Virus record (IMG/VR): IMGVR_UViG_3300021475_000040
Location: 1 to 32,424 of that record
Source of the DNA: a virus
Direction: 5' to 3' (one strand)
Length of the DNA: 32,424 nt
Shown: one piece after another, positions 23,306 to 30,015 of the stretch
Numbering within the stretch: position 1 is the stretch's first letter
How the letters are laid out: each line of letters begins with the position of its first letter
The notes under the pieces: generated by a model
Told to the model about the DNA's origin: nothing
What the model saw: only the letters and a program-made list of their open reading frames with translations
The model's database searches: none
Translations under genes and position numbers: made by a program

Positions 23306-24306
23306 GGGGCGACGATGCCGGCCTCCGCATCGCGCACCCGCGCCTCGAGGTCCTCGACCGCGGCGAGGGCGTCAGCATCGCTCACCGACTGACTGATGGG
23401 CTCGTATTCGACGCCCAGGTCGCGCGCCTTCCCCGTCAGCAGTCCCCAGCGCTCCCGCAACTGCGCACGACTGAGCTGCGCCACCGCCTCGTCTCGCGCC
23501 TGCGCCGCGGCGTGCGCCTGCTCCACGATCGCCGCGGCGCGCGGGTCCTGCATAACTTCACCGGTGCGTGTATCCACGGCGTAGACGCTCTCACCGAGCA
23601 TGCGCGTGTACTCGTCCGCCTGGGCCATGGTCTGGGCTGGTGACGCGCGCTCGACCACCACCGGGCCCGTCGGCTGCTCGCCCTCGTCGACGTCCGCGAG
23701 GCCGCCCGTCTCGGACGGGAACGCACGCCGCAACGCCTGACGTTCGGCAGCTATGGAAAGCATGCTGCGCGGCCGAGCGCGCCACATCCGACCGCGGGGT
23801 CCGACGCCTGGATAGCACTCATCCATGAACGCGACGCCCTCGAACGCGCCCACGCGCCCGCCATTGTTGGCAAAGACCGTGACGACGCATTTCGCGGGCA
23901 CTGGCTTGCTCGCGCCGCGATCGTCGACGCGCATGTCGTAGACGTCAGAAAAGCGTGGCTCACCCGCGCCAACGTACCGACCGGTCTTGACGGCGATGGT
24001 GCGCAGCCCGTCGATTCCGATGTGCAGGGATGGACCGCTGCTCTCGCCCCCGAACCGCTCGTAATAGACCTGCTTGAGGAGCGGGTCGAGCCCACGCCGT
24101 CGCACCGTGGCGATCAGTGTGATGAGCTCCTCCATCGAGGAGCACTCTTTGAAGGTGGTCGACGCCAGCAGCACCAGCTCCGGTTCGTCAATGCCCGCCA
24201 GCTCCAGCGCACGGTTGAGATCCATGCTCGAGGTGGCCGGCGGCAGGTCGCCAAACTGGCGCATGCCCGAGGCCTGCGGTCGGCGTTGTTCAAGAGCTCG
24301 GGTCAT
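23302..24306 (-). CDS. Bet/RecT-superfamily single-strand annealing protein
   Basis: 334 residues, starting MTRALEQRRPQ at the ATG that overlaps the previous stop (ATGA). Bet-family landmarks are in order: CSSMEELITLIATVRRRGLD at about 55-74, PLLKQVYYERFGG at 75-87, the hallmark IGIDGLRTIA at 96-105, TGRYVGAGEPRF at 108-119, a CVVTVF strand at 140-145, MWRARPRSMLSIAAERQALR near 174-193, and RRAFPSETGGL at 193-203. The last 130 residues are helical and variable. It anneals complementary strands during phage recombination and replication. Likely partners nearby are the VRR-NUC nuclease and the DEDDh exonuclease. Confidence 0.85.
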   Translation of the reverse strand: MTRALEQRRPQASGMRQFGDLPPATSSMDLNRALELAGIDEPELVLLASTTFKECSSMEELITLIATVRRRGLDPLLKQVYYERFGGESSGPSLHIGIDGLRTIAVKTGRYVGAGEPRFSDVYDMRVDDRGASKPVPAKCVVTVFANNGGRVGAFEGVAFMDECYPGVGPRGRMWRARPRSMLSIAAERQALRRAFPSETGGLADVDEGEQPTGPVVVERASPAQTMAQADEYTRMLGESVYAVDTRTGEVMQDPRAAAIVEQAHAAAQARDEAVAQLSRAQLRERWGLLTGKARDLGVEYEPISQSVSDADALAAVEDLEARVRDAEAGIVAP

Positions 24307-24539
24307 AACGGGTACGTCCTCCCGTCGAAGGCGATCGCGGCGTTGGCCCACATCCTGGCCTCCTGCAGCTTGCGGATCGCCAGCGTCCGCTCGGCGCTGC
24401 GCGGGCAGGTTTCGAGGAGCACGTCGTACATCGCCTTGGCAGCAGCGTTGACATCGTGGAAGCCGCGAACCTTCACCTCGTCGTCGGTGTCGATGTATTC
24501 CATCGGGTTGGAAATCTCTCCCTGGTCAGCGCCGGTCAC
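24303..24539 (-). CDS. Acb2/Tad1-like cyclic-nucleotide sponge (anti-CBASS candidate)
   Basis: 78 residues from a GTG that overlaps the previous stop as GTGA. A second start (MEYIDTDDEVKV) lies 12 codons in. The core from 24 to 71 is two helices: VRGFHDVNAAAKAMYDVLLE, then TCPRSAERTLAIRKLQEARM followed by WANAAIA. The CP..[SR]-x-E-[RL]-[ST]LA-x-x-KL-x-EA-x-MWANA-x-IA pattern is the one I associate with the Acb2/Tad1 hairpin family. Phage Acb2 oligomers of that family soak up the cyclic di- and trinucleotides that activate CBASS immunity. It sits in the early operon, where counter-defence genes are expected. Nucleotide binding here is inferred. Confidence 0.7.
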   Translation of the reverse strand: MTGADQGEISNPMEYIDTDDEVKVRGFHDVNAAAKAMYDVLLETCPRSAERTLAIRKLQEARMWANAAIAFDGRTYPL

Positions 24540-24829
24540 GTGATGTGCGCCTCCTCTTGCGGTGGTTTAGCGATGCGCGCCTCGCGCCATTCTCGAAACT
24601 CGCGGATGATGCCCCAGACGATGTGGTCTTCCAGTCGCCATTCCGCACGTTGAAAGAACTCGATCAGGAAGGCATCGGTCAGGCTGGCCTCGCAGCCGTG
24701 CACGATGTTGCGCGCCAGGTCCTCCGCCTCTTCGACGGTCAGCTGCGCCTTGCCGTTGGGCACTTCGATCTGGACCAGCGGAATGCGGTTGTCGTGCCCG
24801 TACAGCGTGGTGACACTAATGGCGGGCAT
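24536..24829 (-). CDS. Hypothetical early protein, 97 aa
   Basis: ATG at 24829 with GGAG seven bases upstream. A GTG two codons earlier is possible. A short beta strand pair (SVTTLYGHDNRIPLVQIEVP) is followed by helices (LTVEEAEDLARNIVHGCEAS, TDAFLIEFFQRAEW, IREFREWREARIA). No family recognised. Its stop overlaps the GTG of the Acb2-like gene, so the two are translated together. Co-operation with that gene is possible but not shown. Confidence 0.5.
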   Translation of the reverse strand: MPAISVTTLYGHDNRIPLVQIEVPNGKAQLTVEEAEDLARNIVHGCEASLTDAFLIEFFQRAEWRLEDHIVWGIIREFREWREARIAKPPQEEAHIT

Positions 24830-24842
24830 CAGCACGCTCCAA

Positions 24843-25391
24843 TCACGGGACGAACCCCTGGGCGTACGCCTTGCTGTACTGCGCCAGGAACTCCCACGCC
24901 TGGCGGTTCCACTTCGCGTCGGCGAGCGCGTGGTGCTCGCCTTTGGCCTGTTCTGGCAGCGCGGGGTTGCCGAGCTCGTCAGCCCACTGTTTCAGGTCGC
25001 GGCAGTACATCGGCCAGCCCTTCGGCAGGTCGACCATGGTGCCGAACAACTGGCACAGCACCACCCAGTCGTAATCGGCGTAGTAGCCCCAGAACTCCGG
25101 CTTGCCGTGCCTCTGGGGATCGCAAAACTCGTAGACCGCGATGCGGATGCCCGCGCGTGAGTTGCGCGGGCAAGATGGGAAATCGTCCCAGGACACGTGC
25201 TTTCCGTGGCCGAAGTGGACCAGTTGCGGCAGGACATTGGCGCGCACCCAGTCGTTAGCCTTCGACAGATCGGCATCCGTGTTCTCGGCGTAGAACTCGC
25301 GGCCGTCCTCGGCGACGATGCCGATGCTGAGGAGATCAATGGGCTGATAGGACCCGGACTCAATGAACTCGGTGTCGAGCCAGTAGCGCAT
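24843..25391 (-). CDS. Rv2179c-like DEDDh 3'-5' exonuclease, 182 aa
   Basis: Start at ATG 25391 (MRYWLDTEFIESG), overlapping the previous stop as TGATG. The frame continues upstream only as a shadow. D6 and E8 sit in the first acidic motif (LDTEF), D106 in WGYYADYDWVVLCQL, and H153 with D158 in EHHALADAKW. These are the DEDDh residues of the exonuclease fold. Overall order (ENTDADLSKANDWVRANVLP, then a YYADYDWV block) closely follows the mycobacterial Rv2179c family, which degrades 3' overhangs of RNA. Expected to trim 3' ends of RNA or DNA using two metal ions. Target unknown. Confidence 0.8.
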   Translation of the reverse strand: MRYWLDTEFIESGSYQPIDLLSIGIVAEDGREFYAENTDADLSKANDWVRANVLPQLVHFGHGKHVSWDDFPSCPRNSRAGIRIAVYEFCDPQRHGKPEFWGYYADYDWVVLCQLFGTMVDLPKGWPMYCRDLKQWADELGNPALPEQAKGEHHALADAKWNRQAWEFLAQYSKAYAQGFVP

Positions 25392-25882
25392 CAGCAGAGC
25401 CCCGCGGTGACGACAGCGAACTCGCGGGCACGGCCAGCGGCGAGCATGTACTGGACGGCCGCGCGGTTGGCGGCCGGGTCGAACACCGACAGTCCGGCGC
25501 GGCCCTGGGGGGTCGTTGTCCAGGTAGAGGACATGAATTGACCTAACCCAGCCGCGCCGGACCGCGGATTCACAGCACGCGGGTTGCCCTGGCTCTCGTG
25601 CCGAATGATGCACTCGGCGCGTGGGCTTCCCCCACTGGTATATGACTGGCTCGTCATGGGCGGGCGCGGCGGCGGCGCCAGCTCGCCCGTCATGCGCAGG
25701 TACGTGTACGGGTCGAGGCCCGTGGTGCTGACCGCGCCGGCCAGGTCGACGGCGTCGACGTGGGCCTCAGCAGCCGCTTCCAGGACCTCAGCGCTCACGT
25801 CGTCGGCATGACTCGCGATTACGGCCGTCGCCAGCAGGAAGCCGCACGCCAGCCCGCCCACGAACATCATCGCGCGCGCCAT
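25391..25882 (-). CDS. Exported lytic-transglycosylase-like protein, 163 aa
   Basis: Start MARAMMFVGG at 25882 with a perfect GGAGGT six bases upstream. Residues 5-23 are a hydrophobic signal (MMFVGGLACGFLLATAVIA) with a possible cleavage after SHA at 24-26. A proline-rich linker around 68-76 leads to a transglycosylase-like domain at about 90-163: CIIRHESQGNPRAVNPRSGA with candidate catalytic E96, then AGLGQFMSSTW and AANRAAVQYMLA. This resembles the short lysozyme-like domain of actinobacterial and phage muralytic proteins. It may be the endolysin, exported by the host secretion system, or a wall-remodelling factor. It lies unusually within the early region. Confidence 0.65.
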   Translation of the reverse strand: MARAMMFVGGLACGFLLATAVIASHADDVSAEVLEAAAEAHVDAVDLAGAVSTTGLDPYTYLRMTGELAPPPRPPMTSQSYTSGGSPRAECIIRHESQGNPRAVNPRSGAAGLGQFMSSTWTTTPQGRAGLSVFDPAANRAAVQYMLAAGRAREFAVVTAGLC

Positions 25883-26091
25883 CAGACGACCTCCGCTTTG
25901 CCGCGCAGGCAATCGTGGCGTCGCACGGGCGTGAGCTGGTCGTGCTCATCGCAGAAAAAGCCGCGGCACAGCGAGCACCATGTTTGGACGGGCGCGCGGC
26001 AGCTGAACTGCTGGCAGATCTCAGGCACATCCCTGGCAGTCGCCAGGAACTCGTCCAGCGTTGGGTCGATCGCGCCGAGGGAGCACGTCAT
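25882..26091 (-). CDS. Cys/His-rich zinc-binding protein, 69 aa
   Basis: Start MTCSLGAIDPTLDEFLATA at 26091, TGATG-coupled to the previous gene. The longer open frame upstream is a shadow. C-terminal half: CQQFSCRAPVQTWCSLCRG, then FFCDEHDQLTPVRRHDC. The cysteine/histidine spacing (C, C, C-x2-C, C-x2-H, H-x-C) suggests two interleaved zinc sites, similar in style to AN1 or B-box fingers. No exact family claimed. Probably a protein- or nucleic-acid-binding early factor. Confidence 0.55.
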   Translation of the reverse strand: MTCSLGAIDPTLDEFLATARDVPEICQQFSCRAPVQTWCSLCRGFFCDEHDQLTPVRRHDCLRGKAEVV

Positions 26092-26513
26092 CACGAGACC
26101 ACCAGGGGTCCTCGCGTCCGCACCGCTTTGCGCGCAATGCACGGCGGGCACACGCCACAGTCGACCGGGATCCACAGGTCGGGGCGGTTGCGATCGAACG
26201 TGCGTCGCCCCGGCGAGTAGCACGGCATCGCGCTCGGAACGTCGGGCACCCCACACGACTCGAGGACCTCGAGCGGGCCGCCGGCAATGTCGACCGCATC
26301 TGCCTGATGCCACCAGCTGGGGATCTGGGCGAGCTCGTCCTCGCGTACCGCGCGGTGCATGCACAGCGTGATGCACATCCGAAAGACGCGCTCGCGGCTC
26401 CGGTTGCCAGCCCCGTCGAGGACCTGGTCGAGCAACCGCCTGGCGTGCCGCATCTGCCGCGGGGTCCAGACGTTGGAGGAGATGACGTCGCCGCGGCGAT
26501 TGCGCAACGACAC
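26091..26513 (-). CDS. Early hypothetical protein, 140 aa (downstream part of a gene possibly split by TGA)
   Basis: The first start codon after an in-frame TGA at 26553-26555 is GTG at 26513, which has no visible ribosome site. The 13 codons between that TGA and the GTG already read like protein (NDAFGGEPVWLASV). Downstream: DVISSNVWTPRQMRHARRLL, a helical AGNRSRERVFRMCITLCMHR, and a zinc-like CGVCPPCIARKAV near the end. The frame is continuous with the 45-codon gene just upstream. It may therefore be the 3' portion of one interrupted gene. Function unknown. Confidence 0.45.
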   Translation of the reverse strand: MSLRNRRGDVISSNVWTPRQMRHARRLLDQVLDGAGNRSRERVFRMCITLCMHRAVREDELAQIPSWWHQADAVDIAGGPLEVLESCGVPDVPSAMPCYSPGRRTFDRNRPDLWIPVDCGVCPPCIARKAVRTRGPLVVS

Positions 26514-26552
26514 TGATGCGAGCCAGACCGGCTCGCCGCCAAAGGCGTCGTT

Positions 26553-26690
26553 TCAACGGTTGACCGTCAGGCCGAGCCTGGCGTCCTCATTGGTCGGACT
26601 GACGTAATCCTCGAAGTGCTCGCCCTGCACCTGGTACGCCCGGGCGGAGGGCTCCGCCATGGCCTGCTGTTGCAGCTTCGTCCATGTCAC
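26553..26690 (-). CDS. Small early protein, 45 aa (upstream part of a gene possibly split by TGA)
   Basis: GTG start at 26690 overlapping the preceding stop as GTGA, which fits the coupling used throughout this operon. Product MTWTKLQQQAMAEPSARAYQ continues to SPTNEDARLGLTVNR and then TGA. The next gene continues in the same frame after this TGA with protein-like sequence. Either it is a genuine 45-residue protein or the 5' end of a 198-codon gene interrupted by a nonsense codon. No family recognised. Confidence 0.45.
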   Translation of the reverse strand: MTWTKLQQQAMAEPSARAYQVQGEHFEDYVSPTNEDARLGLTVNR

Positions 26691-27112
26691 AGCGGCAGGT
26701 CCTCGTCGTCGTCATCGCCATCCCGAGCAATCACGAGCTCGCGCTCGTCCTGCTGGCGTTCCTGCTCATCGTTGCGGCGTTTTGCCGCCTGGTAGCGCTC
26801 CTCGCGCTCGGCATCCTCGGCGTCGCGGCAGGCCGGATGCAGGTAGCCGTTGTCGTCGTCGGCGAGCGGCTCCGAACAGCGATTACAGCGGCGCACCTTG
26901 CGGATCAAGGCTTGACGCACCTTGAGGTTGGGCGACTGCAGCAGGTCATGTTCGACCTGCATCCGCGCGGTCGCCATCATCCAGTCCAGGACCGTGTGCG
27001 GCTCATCGCCGGGCTCCAGGTCGGCGAACAGCTCGACCTCGGACTTCTCCGATCCGTAGTCGCCATCATTGGCGCGCTTTTCGAGCGAGATGCTGACGCG
27101 GGTAACGCGCAT
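26687..27112 (-). CDS. Early phage protein with zinc ribbon and acidic tail, 141 aa
   Basis: ATG at 27112 directly follows the VRR-NUC stop (TAA|ATG). Residues 1-70: VTRVSISLEKRANDGDYGSE, then EVELFADLEPGDEPHTVLDW and MMATARMQVEHDLL, a beta-helix pattern I have seen in small phage proteins of recombination regions. A four-cysteine zinc ribbon follows at about 75-95 (CNRCSEPLADDDNGYLHPAC). The C-terminus is a charged coil (RNDEQERQQDERELVIA, DDDDED). Function unknown. DNA-associated by inference. Confidence 0.55.
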   Translation of the reverse strand: MRVTRVSISLEKRANDGDYGSEKSEVELFADLEPGDEPHTVLDWMMATARMQVEHDLLQSPNLKVRQALIRKVRRCNRCSEPLADDDNGYLHPACRDAEDAEREERYQAAKRRNDEQERQQDERELVIARDGDDDDEDLPL

Positions 27113-27559
27113 TTACTCCGGTCCTCCCAGGCCGTATCGAAAGGTGTGCTCGATCTCCAGCCCGTCGCGGGGGTACCACTCAAACACGACCAGGCCGCCG
27201 CGGCGCAGGGACGGCAGCTCGCGCTTCTGCCACTTGCTCAGGTGGCCACTGGCGCCCTTCAGCTCGGCGCCAAAGTGCTGGCCCAGCTTCTCGTGCCAGA
27301 ACAGCCAGTCGGGCATGCCCATGGCTTCTGAAAAACCATCCAACCGTTCCACGTGGATGCTCTCAATGACGCCCTGGCTGTAGCGCACGTGCACGCCGTT
27401 CCAGTCGTGCACCCTGGCGCGCGCTTTCACGAAGCGGGTCAACTCTTCCTCACCGGCGCCCTCGAGCATCATGAGCTGGGCTCGGGTGAGCGTCGGCGCG
27501 GAGACGCGGTACGCCTGGGAGCGCGCGGGGAAACCAAGGCCGCGCGTCGCGATGCTCAC
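27113..27559 (-). CDS. VRR-NUC domain nuclease, 148 aa
   Basis: 148 residues. The VRR-NUC (PD-(D/E)XK) signature lies at about 76-130: FSEAMGMPDWLFWHEKLG with D84, FGAELKGASGHLSKWQKREL with E99-x-K101 and Q111, then LRRGGLVVFEWYPRDG. The family includes phage nucleases and Fan1, cutting flapped or branched DNA. Here it probably processes replication or recombination intermediates with the Bet-like protein. It starts in an ATGA overlap with the next upstream gene. Confidence 0.8.
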   Translation of the reverse strand: MSIATRGLGFPARSQAYRVSAPTLTRAQLMMLEGAGEEELTRFVKARARVHDWNGVHVRYSQGVIESIHVERLDGFSEAMGMPDWLFWHEKLGQHFGAELKGASGHLSKWQKRELPSLRRGGLVVFEWYPRDGLEIEHTFRYGLGGPE

Positions 27560-28155
27560 GATCCTGTGTCCTCGATCCTTCGCGCGAACTGGTATGGGTC
27601 GAGTCCCGCGCGGTCCATCGCCTCTCGCGGCGTAGCCGAGTCCGGAAACTGCTTGCGCAGGGGTAAGACCTCCTCCCAGGCTGTAACTCGATCCGCCAGC
27701 ACGTTTGCCTGAGCTCTGATCATTCCGACCAGGTCCTCAAACTCGTTCCAACTCAGCTCGAAGAATCGCCACATCTCCGACTGTTTGAGTCGCTCACCGG
27801 TGGTGGGGTCGCGACGACGAACGCCGTAGTAGGTCGGCATCGACACGACGCGAGCGTGCCCATTCCAGCCGATGCTGATAGAGCAGGTCTCTTCCTTCCG
27901 CACTCCTTTGAGCGCGTGTTCGCTGCCCACTTTGAGCATGGCTTCAAGCACGCGGTCAGCCGCGTGCCCGGCGAGCAGCGTCTCCGACGGCAGCTTCACA
28001 CCATCGCGTTCGGCACGTTCCACCTTCTCGACGAGCTGTTCCATCCGGTCAACGACACGCTCAGCCCAACTCGCCAGACCCGGCGCCTCATCCTCGAGCG
28101 CGAAAGTTCGGAACCATTCCCAGTCCCGCTTGTGCACGCCAACCAATCGAGTCAT
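27556..28155 (-). CDS. Hypothetical early protein, 199 aa
   Basis: 199 residues, soluble and helical. Segments include HKRDWEWFRTFALEDEAPGL, a charged helix ERVVDRMEQLVEKVERAERD, a beta stretch ISIGWNGHARVVSMPTYYGV, and a long helix FEDLVGMIRAQANVLADRV. No recognised family and no membrane segment. Located between the 235-residue early protein and the VRR-NUC nuclease. A role in DNA metabolism is plausible from position only. Confidence 0.5.
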   Translation of the reverse strand: MTRLVGVHKRDWEWFRTFALEDEAPGLASWAERVVDRMEQLVEKVERAERDGVKLPSETLLAGHAADRVLEAMLKVGSEHALKGVRKEETCSISIGWNGHARVVSMPTYYGVRRRDPTTGERLKQSEMWRFFELSWNEFEDLVGMIRAQANVLADRVTAWEEVLPLRKQFPDSATPREAMDRAGLDPYQFARRIEDTGS

Positions 28156-28157
28156 CC

Positions 28158-28865
28158 CTACTCCACGGCCCGCATAGGGCGCGCGAGTTCGCTCCGCAGC
28201 TCGTCACGCCAGCGCTCGAAGCGCTCGATGAATCGCTCGGCGTCACCCAGCTGCCCGCGGTCCAGCACTGGGACCAGTGCTGAGGGCCTCAGACTGATCA
28301 GATCTGTGGCTCTAACGAGCGCCCGCGAAAACGTGGCGCGTAGATGCGCCTGCCGCACGCGAACCTCGCCGTCCGGATTGATGGCAAAGGCGGCCTCGAA
28401 GACCCGATCGGCGATCTCGATGTCCTGGTCGCGCTGAGCTTGCTGAGCCAGCCGCACTACACCAGCTGTCGTGAGTTCACGTTCGTCGGCCTTTGTTTCG
28501 GCTACGTGTTCCTCGAAAATAGGCTCGGGGATGGTCGCCATTTGCTGAAAACGGCTCGACTCGATGTGCGAGATTCCGAGCTCTGCCAGCTTTGGTGGTA
28601 ACGGCCTATCAGTCGGATAGCCCGTTTTGCCGTCTCGTGCCCCGTGCTGCTTCGGCATCTCGGCCAGCAGTTCACCGATGCGTCTCTCCGCACGAATCTT
28701 GATTTCGGCTGCGTGGTTCTGCGCCTGAAGTCCGAGGTCGCGTTCACGTGCGTAAATGCGCATCGCCTCGGCCTGGTCGCGCACGAGCTTCACCTCATCG
28801 ACAGTGCGCGCCTCAGCCAGGAGCCGCGTGGCCGTGTCGAGCCGTGCAAGCGGGTTCTCGCTCAT
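28158..28865 (-). CDS. Early helical phage protein, 235 aa
   Basis: Start MSENPLARLDTATRLLAEA at ATG 28865, TGATG-coupled. A 37-codon upstream extension is only a shadow. The N-terminal half (TVDEVKLVRDQAEAMRIYAR, AAEIKIRAERRIGELLAEMP, then LAELGISHIESSRFQQMATI) is a pattern common in phage and plasmid proteins annotated as hypothetical or as ParB-nuclease neighbours. The C-terminal half is also helical. No enzymatic motif is visible. DNA-binding through the helical repeats is possible but unproven. Confidence 0.5.
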   Translation of the reverse strand: MSENPLARLDTATRLLAEARTVDEVKLVRDQAEAMRIYARERDLGLQAQNHAAEIKIRAERRIGELLAEMPKQHGARDGKTGYPTDRPLPPKLAELGISHIESSRFQQMATIPEPIFEEHVAETKADERELTTAGVVRLAQQAQRDQDIEIADRVFEAAFAINPDGEVRVRQAHLRATFSRALVRATDLISLRPSALVPVLDRGQLGDAERFIERFERWRDELRSELARPMRAVE

Positions 28866-28990
28866 CAGCCCTGCGCCCATTCCGGTGGCCTGTGAAAGGC
28901 CTCGTTGCGACGGGACGTCCACTGCTCGAGCGCGAGCAACCCGGCGACGGCTGCCGCGGCCCCGATCAGGAACCACACGAGCGTGCTCAT
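28865..28990 (-). CDS. Single-pass membrane microprotein, 41 aa
   Basis: Starts MSTLVWFLIGAAAAVAGLLA (one membrane helix, residues 3-20), then a soluble basic segment (EQWTSRRNEAFHRPPEWAQ). ATG overlaps the upstream stop (ATGA) and its TGA overlaps the next ATG. An upstream extension to 72 codons is a shadow. Part of a row of three tiny membrane genes. Function unknown. Candidates are holin-like, antiholin or exclusion peptides. Confidence 0.5.
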   Translation of the reverse strand: MSTLVWFLIGAAAAVAGLLALEQWTSRRNEAFHRPPEWAQG

Positions 28991-29112
28991 CGACTCACCA
29001 ATCGCCAGATGATCGCCACGGCCACCACCCAAAACGCGAGCGCACCGCCCACGGTGAGCCACACGAACGGCGGCACGTGCCACACGCTCTCATCCTCATC
29101 GTGGTCAATCAC
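28987..29112 (-). CDS. Single-pass membrane microprotein, 41 aa
   Basis: GTG start at 29112, eight bases inside the end of the previous gene. Product MIDHDEDESVWHVPPFVW, then LTVGGALAFWVVAVAIIW and RLVSR. There is an acidic N-terminus, one membrane helix at about 18-36 and a basic end, predicting N-out topology. It ends in ATGA with the next membrane microgene. The family is unknown. Confidence 0.5.
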   Translation of the reverse strand: MIDHDEDESVWHVPPFVWLTVGGALAFWVVAVAIIWRLVSR

Positions 29113-29380
29113 CGGCTGCCTCCCAGTACACCGAGCCCTTCTCGACTTCCTCTTCGAACTGCAACTCGTTGAGCCGTCCCTCCAGGTGGGCGATGCTCTG
29201 CTTCAGCTCCATGACCTGCAGGCCGAGCGTCGCGTTCTCGCGCATGCCCGCCCAGATGGCCAGGCGCCAGGCTTCGTCCCATACCGCCTTGAGCAGCGTG
29301 GCGTCGGGGTGGTGCTCGAGCCTGGATAAGAAGTCGTGGTAGCGGCGGTCGCGGTCGATGACCCGCGGCACAGCCGTCAC
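29105..29380 (-). CDS. Coiled-coil early protein, 91 aa
   Basis: GTG start at 29380 overlapping the preceding TGA as GTGA, giving MTAVPRVIDRDRRYHDFL. A longer open frame upstream is a shadow of another small gene. Residues 25-80 are helical with heptads (LLKAVWDEAWRLAIWAGMRE, LGLQVMELKQSIAHLEGRLN), probably a coiled coil, followed by acidic EFEEEVEK-like residues near the end. No family recognised. It lies among the membrane microgenes. Confidence 0.5.
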   Translation of the reverse strand: MTAVPRVIDRDRRYHDFLSRLEHHPDATLLKAVWDEAWRLAIWAGMRENATLGLQVMELKQSIAHLEGRLNELQFEEEVEKGSVYWEAAGD

Positions 29381-29463
29381 CTGCCCGCCCACCAGGTACC
29401 AACTAGCCACGTCGCTGCAGCCATGCCCAGCATGAGCCACACGTGCATCCAGGGCGAGCTCAT
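29377..29463 (-). CDS. Single-pass membrane microprotein, 28 aa
   Basis: MSSPWMHVWLMLGMAAATWL followed by VGTWWAGR: essentially one membrane helix with tryptophans at both interfaces. ATG overlaps the previous TGA (ATGA) and its TGA overlaps the next GTG (GTGA). The tight coupling on both sides is the main support. Function unknown. Confidence 0.45.
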   Translation of the reverse strand: MSSPWMHVWLMLGMAAATWLVGTWWAGR

Positions 29464-29543
29464 GCCGCGGCGCCTTCGGGCTCAGGCTCAGGCTGGGTGG
29501 CATCCGCGGCGCGCAGGCTCGCGCCAGGTTCGGAGGAACTCAC
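29460..29543 (-). CDS. Possible microprotein, 27 aa
   Basis: A GTG-started frame (MSSSEPGASLRAADATQ, then PEPEPEGAAA) three bases after the stop of the excisionase-like gene and overlapping the next ATG. The composition is acidic and disordered. Only its fit between neighbours supports it, and there is no clear ribosome site. Confidence 0.3.
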   Translation of the reverse strand: MSSSEPGASLRAADATQPEPEPEGAAA

Positions 29544-29546
29544 GGC

Positions 29547-29780
29547 TTAGGCCTGGCGACGAAGCGGGAGTCGCCGTAACACAGGCTCGGCACGCTGCTG
29601 CTCAGCGATTCGCTTCTGTTCGGCGATCCAATCCTGCGTCGCTGAGAAGGGGATCAGCCTGGCGGTGCCAATCTTGTAGGACACCAGTTCGCCCCGGCGA
29701 ATCAGCTTCTTGACCGTCGAGGCGGATACGCCCAGGACATGCGCGGCTTCGTCGATCCGAATGTTCCGATCGTCGGTCAT
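29547..29780 (-). CDS. Excisionase-type helix-turn-helix protein, 77 aa
   Basis: Residues 6-52 form a MerR/HTH_17-like winged helix: NIRIDEAAHVLGVSASTVKK, LIRRGELVSYKIG, then TARLIPFSATQDW. This is the fold of phage excisionases and small regulators. A glutamine/arginine-rich helix follows. It lies near the promoter of the early operon and not far from attP and the integrase, so a recombination-directionality factor is a reasonable guess. Early regulator is the alternative. It starts in an ATGA overlap with the ribbon-helix-helix gene. Confidence 0.7.
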   Translation of the reverse strand: MTDDRNIRIDEAAHVLGVSASTVKKLIRRGELVSYKIGTARLIPFSATQDWIAEQKRIAEQQRAEPVLRRLPLRRQA

Positions 29781-29950
29781 GCCGCAACCTCGGGCAGAGC
29801 GCTCAGGTAGAAGCGCACTGCGTCGCGAATGACGACCGACACCCGCACCTGCCGCTGTACCGCGAGTTTCTCGATCTCGCGAAGCTGCGCCGGGCTGAGA
29901 AAGGTGTTCGCCCGTTGCAGGTTGCCGGGATTTTCATCCTCACCCGACAT
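29777..29950 (-). CDS. Ribbon-helix-helix regulator, first gene of the early operon, 57 aa
   Basis: Start MSGEDENPGNLQRANTF at 29950. A longer frame would begin upstream of the -10 box of the promoter, so it is rejected. Residues 15-50 fit ribbon-helix-helix: RANTFLSPAQLREIEKLAVQ, then RQVRVSVVIRDAVRFYLSA. Likely a dimeric DNA-binding protein acting on early phage promoters. It is the first gene downstream of the promoter divergent from the repressor, a Cro-like position. Confidence 0.65.
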   Translation of the reverse strand: MSGEDENPGNLQRANTFLSPAQLREIEKLAVQRQVRVSVVIRDAVRFYLSALPEVAA

Positions 29951-30015
29951 GGCCTGAACCCCCAATGTACTGGTAAGTTCCGCGCCGATTCGGTAATCAG
30001 CGACGCGGTACGGCC

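Noticed and set aside
26553-26555. Genome-wide TGA recoding
   Set aside because: Most genes here end in TGA with coupled restarts, so TGA is a normal stop codon.
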